Of a stretch of 5,796 nt of DNA, positions 4,955 through 5,796 are shown piece after piece. Position 1 is the first letter of the stretch. The number at the start of each line of letters is the position of its first letter. The notes beneath the pieces were generated by a model. That model was not told the DNA's origin. It made no database searches and was given only the letters and a program-made list of their open reading frames with translations. Source of the DNA: Anaerolineaceae bacterium (lineage in GTDB: Bacteria > Chloroflexota > Anaerolineae > Anaerolineales > Anaerolineaceae). The position numbers and the translations under genes were made by a program. The DNA lies in contig DPKV01000116.1 of the NCBI GenBank assembly GCA_003542325.1, positions 1 through 5,796 on the forward strand, written 5' to 3'.

Positions 4955-4984
4955 GGGAGTGGCAGCTTTGATACTGCCACTCCC
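4955..4984. repeat. Intercistronic perfect hairpin between feoB and feoC
   Basis: GGGAGTGGCAG (4955-4965) and CTGCCACTCCC (4974-4984) form a perfect 11-bp GC-rich stem with an 8-base loop. No T run follows on either strand, so it is not a standard intrinsic terminator. On the minus strand it ends 7 bases before the feoC ribosome site. It could protect the feoB transcript end, act as a processing site, or tune feoC translation. Confidence 0.7.
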
Positions 4985-5027
4985 GGATAAACATCATCGG
5001 ATTGTCTGCGATGAAGTCATGGTTCGA

Positions 5028-5796
5028 CTAGCCAATACCAAGGAGTAACCCACCCTGGAAAATAACCAGGGCCACCAACCAAGCAATGATTAATTGACCG
5101 ATGATGCTGACCCACATCCATTTTGTGCCCAATTCCTGCTTCTCGGCTGCAATCGCGACCATGCAGGGTGTATAGAGCAAAACAAAAGCCATATAGCCGA
5201 CCGACGCCAGTGCGCCGTGTCCGCCGCTTGATTCGTTAAAGCTGTTTTCAACAGCCGCCATCAGTGCTGTTGGATCTTCCTCCTCTTCGCCTTCAAAGAG
5301 GTCAATCCCAACGATCAATGGAATCGATTTGATCGTGTCCCAAACTGCACCAATGAAACTGACAATGATCTCACCCAGGTCTTCAAAGAAAGTGGTAGGC
5401 TCTTCGGCTTCCTCAACCTCTTCAATATCATAGACCTGGTTGAATGTACTGACCACTACCTCTTTGGCGACAAAGCCTGTGACCAGCGACCCGGTCATTT
5501 CCCATTCGCCAAACCCAAGCGGCGTAAAAACCGGGGCAACAACACCGGAGACGCCGGCAAATGCGCTTTCTGCCACCGGGGTTTCTGCAAATGCGCCGCC
5601 GCCAAGCGGGACGGCCAGCAACACCCAAATGATGACACTGGTCACCAGGATCAGCCCCCAGGCTTTCTTCACGAAAGCACTGGTCCGCTCCCACATATGG
5701 AACCAGATCCCTTTCAGGGTTGGCACGCGATAAGGGGGCAGTTCCATCACAAAAGGTGACTGTTCCTTGCCTTTGAAAACCGTGTTCTTCAGCAAT
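5028..5796 (-). CDS. feoB: Ferrous iron transport protein B, C-terminal part
   Basis: The frame is open to the window edge, so only the last ~255 residues are present; the GTPase domain and first membrane segments lie beyond. FeoB landmarks, numbered within the fragment, are FVMELPPYRVPTLKG (15-29), HMWERTSAFVKKA (33-45) before a membrane helix (46-64), PVFTPLGFGEWEMTGSLVTGFVAKEVVVSTF (88-118), and the Gate-type motif YMAFVLLYTPCMVAIAAEKQE (201-221) with the conserved cysteine C211. A last membrane helix at about 227-250 and the short tail GIG follow. The stretch 124-195 is a hydrophilic, very acidic linker (EEVEEAEE, EGEEEED) around one hydrophobic segment. FeoB moves Fe2+ across the cytoplasmic membrane and is central to iron uptake without oxygen. 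FeoC follows it; a feoA gene would be expected upstream, outside the window. Confidence 0.93.
   Translation of the reverse strand, partial: LLKNTVFKGKEQSPFVMELPPYRVPTLKGIWFHMWERTSAFVKKAWGLILVTSVIIWVLLAVPLGGGAFAETPVAESAFAGVSGVVAPVFTPLGFGEWEMTGSLVTGFVAKEVVVSTFNQVYDIEEVEEAEEPTTFFEDLGEIIVSFIGAVWDTIKSIPLIVGIDLFEGEEEEDPTALMAAVENSFNESSGGHGALASVGYMAFVLLYTPCMVAIAAEKQELGTKWMWVSIIGQLIIAWLVALVIFQGGLLLGIG

Noticed and set aside
4936..4980. Upstream GTG start of feoC at 4980
   Set aside because: It would translate through the hairpin and the GGAG ribosome site; the winged-helix domain begins at the ATG at 4935.
5230..5430. Acidic stretches in FeoB as an unusual insertion
   Set aside because: Many FeoB proteins have a long hydrophilic segment between the AKEVVV and LLYTPC motifs; the length is not exceptional, only the charge is high.
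1..5796. CRISPR array, tRNA, rRNA, insertion sequence or prophage genes
   Set aside because: No regularly spaced repeats, no cloverleaf, no transposase or integrase motifs and no terminal repeats were found on reading either strand.

Overview
The window looks like a chromosomal segment of an anaerobic bacterium. It combines ferrous-iron uptake genes (feoB, feoC), a cluster of ferredoxin-type MinD ATPases with a NifX/NifB-like protein, and a glycine-rich DUF5320 protein behind a PadR regulator. This mix, the moderate GC content and the style of the DUF5320 and FeoB proteins fit Chloroflexota (Anaerolineae-like) or a clostridial or deltaproteobacterial anaerobe. The taxonomic guess is inference only.

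Layout. (1) Bases 1-309 hold the 3' end of a plus-strand gene for a DUF1566/Lcl-type domain. A strong hairpin at 340-370 follows and probably terminates transcription from both sides. (2) Bases 402-1166, minus strand, hold a two-gene unit: a PadR-family repressor with an unusual Gly/Arg-rich N-terminal extension, then a small glycine-rich DUF5320 protein. (3) Bases 1167-1260 are a compact divergent control region with overlapping promoters, repeated CTATATAC elements and two inverted repeats. (4) Bases 1261-3719, plus strand, hold a tight four-gene operon: a NifX/NifB-like FeMo-cofactor-binding-family protein, two adjacent MinD-superfamily ATPases that each carry two [4Fe-4S] ferredoxin motifs, and a MIP18/DUF59 protein. 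(5) Bases 3786-4488, minus strand, hold a type II toxin-antitoxin pair (AbrB-fold antitoxin, PIN toxin) with its own promoter and a perfect 10-bp-arm operator. (6) Bases 4657-5796, minus strand, hold feoC and the C-terminal part of feoB, separated by an 11-bp perfect hairpin.

How the genes work together. The central operon resembles the 'orange protein' (ORP) gene clusters of anaerobes such as Desulfovibrio, in which a NifX-like metal-cluster protein works with paired ferredoxin-containing MinD ATPases. Here it appears to be controlled by a divergently transcribed PadR regulator, and a DUF59 Fe-S assembly protein closes the operon. A metal-cluster assembly or carrier role is the most reasonable inference; the sequence does not show the client. 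The neighbouring feo genes supply Fe(II), but they form a separate transcription unit with the toxin-antitoxin pair between. The most notable oddity is the PIN toxin, whose expected first catalytic aspartate is a glycine.
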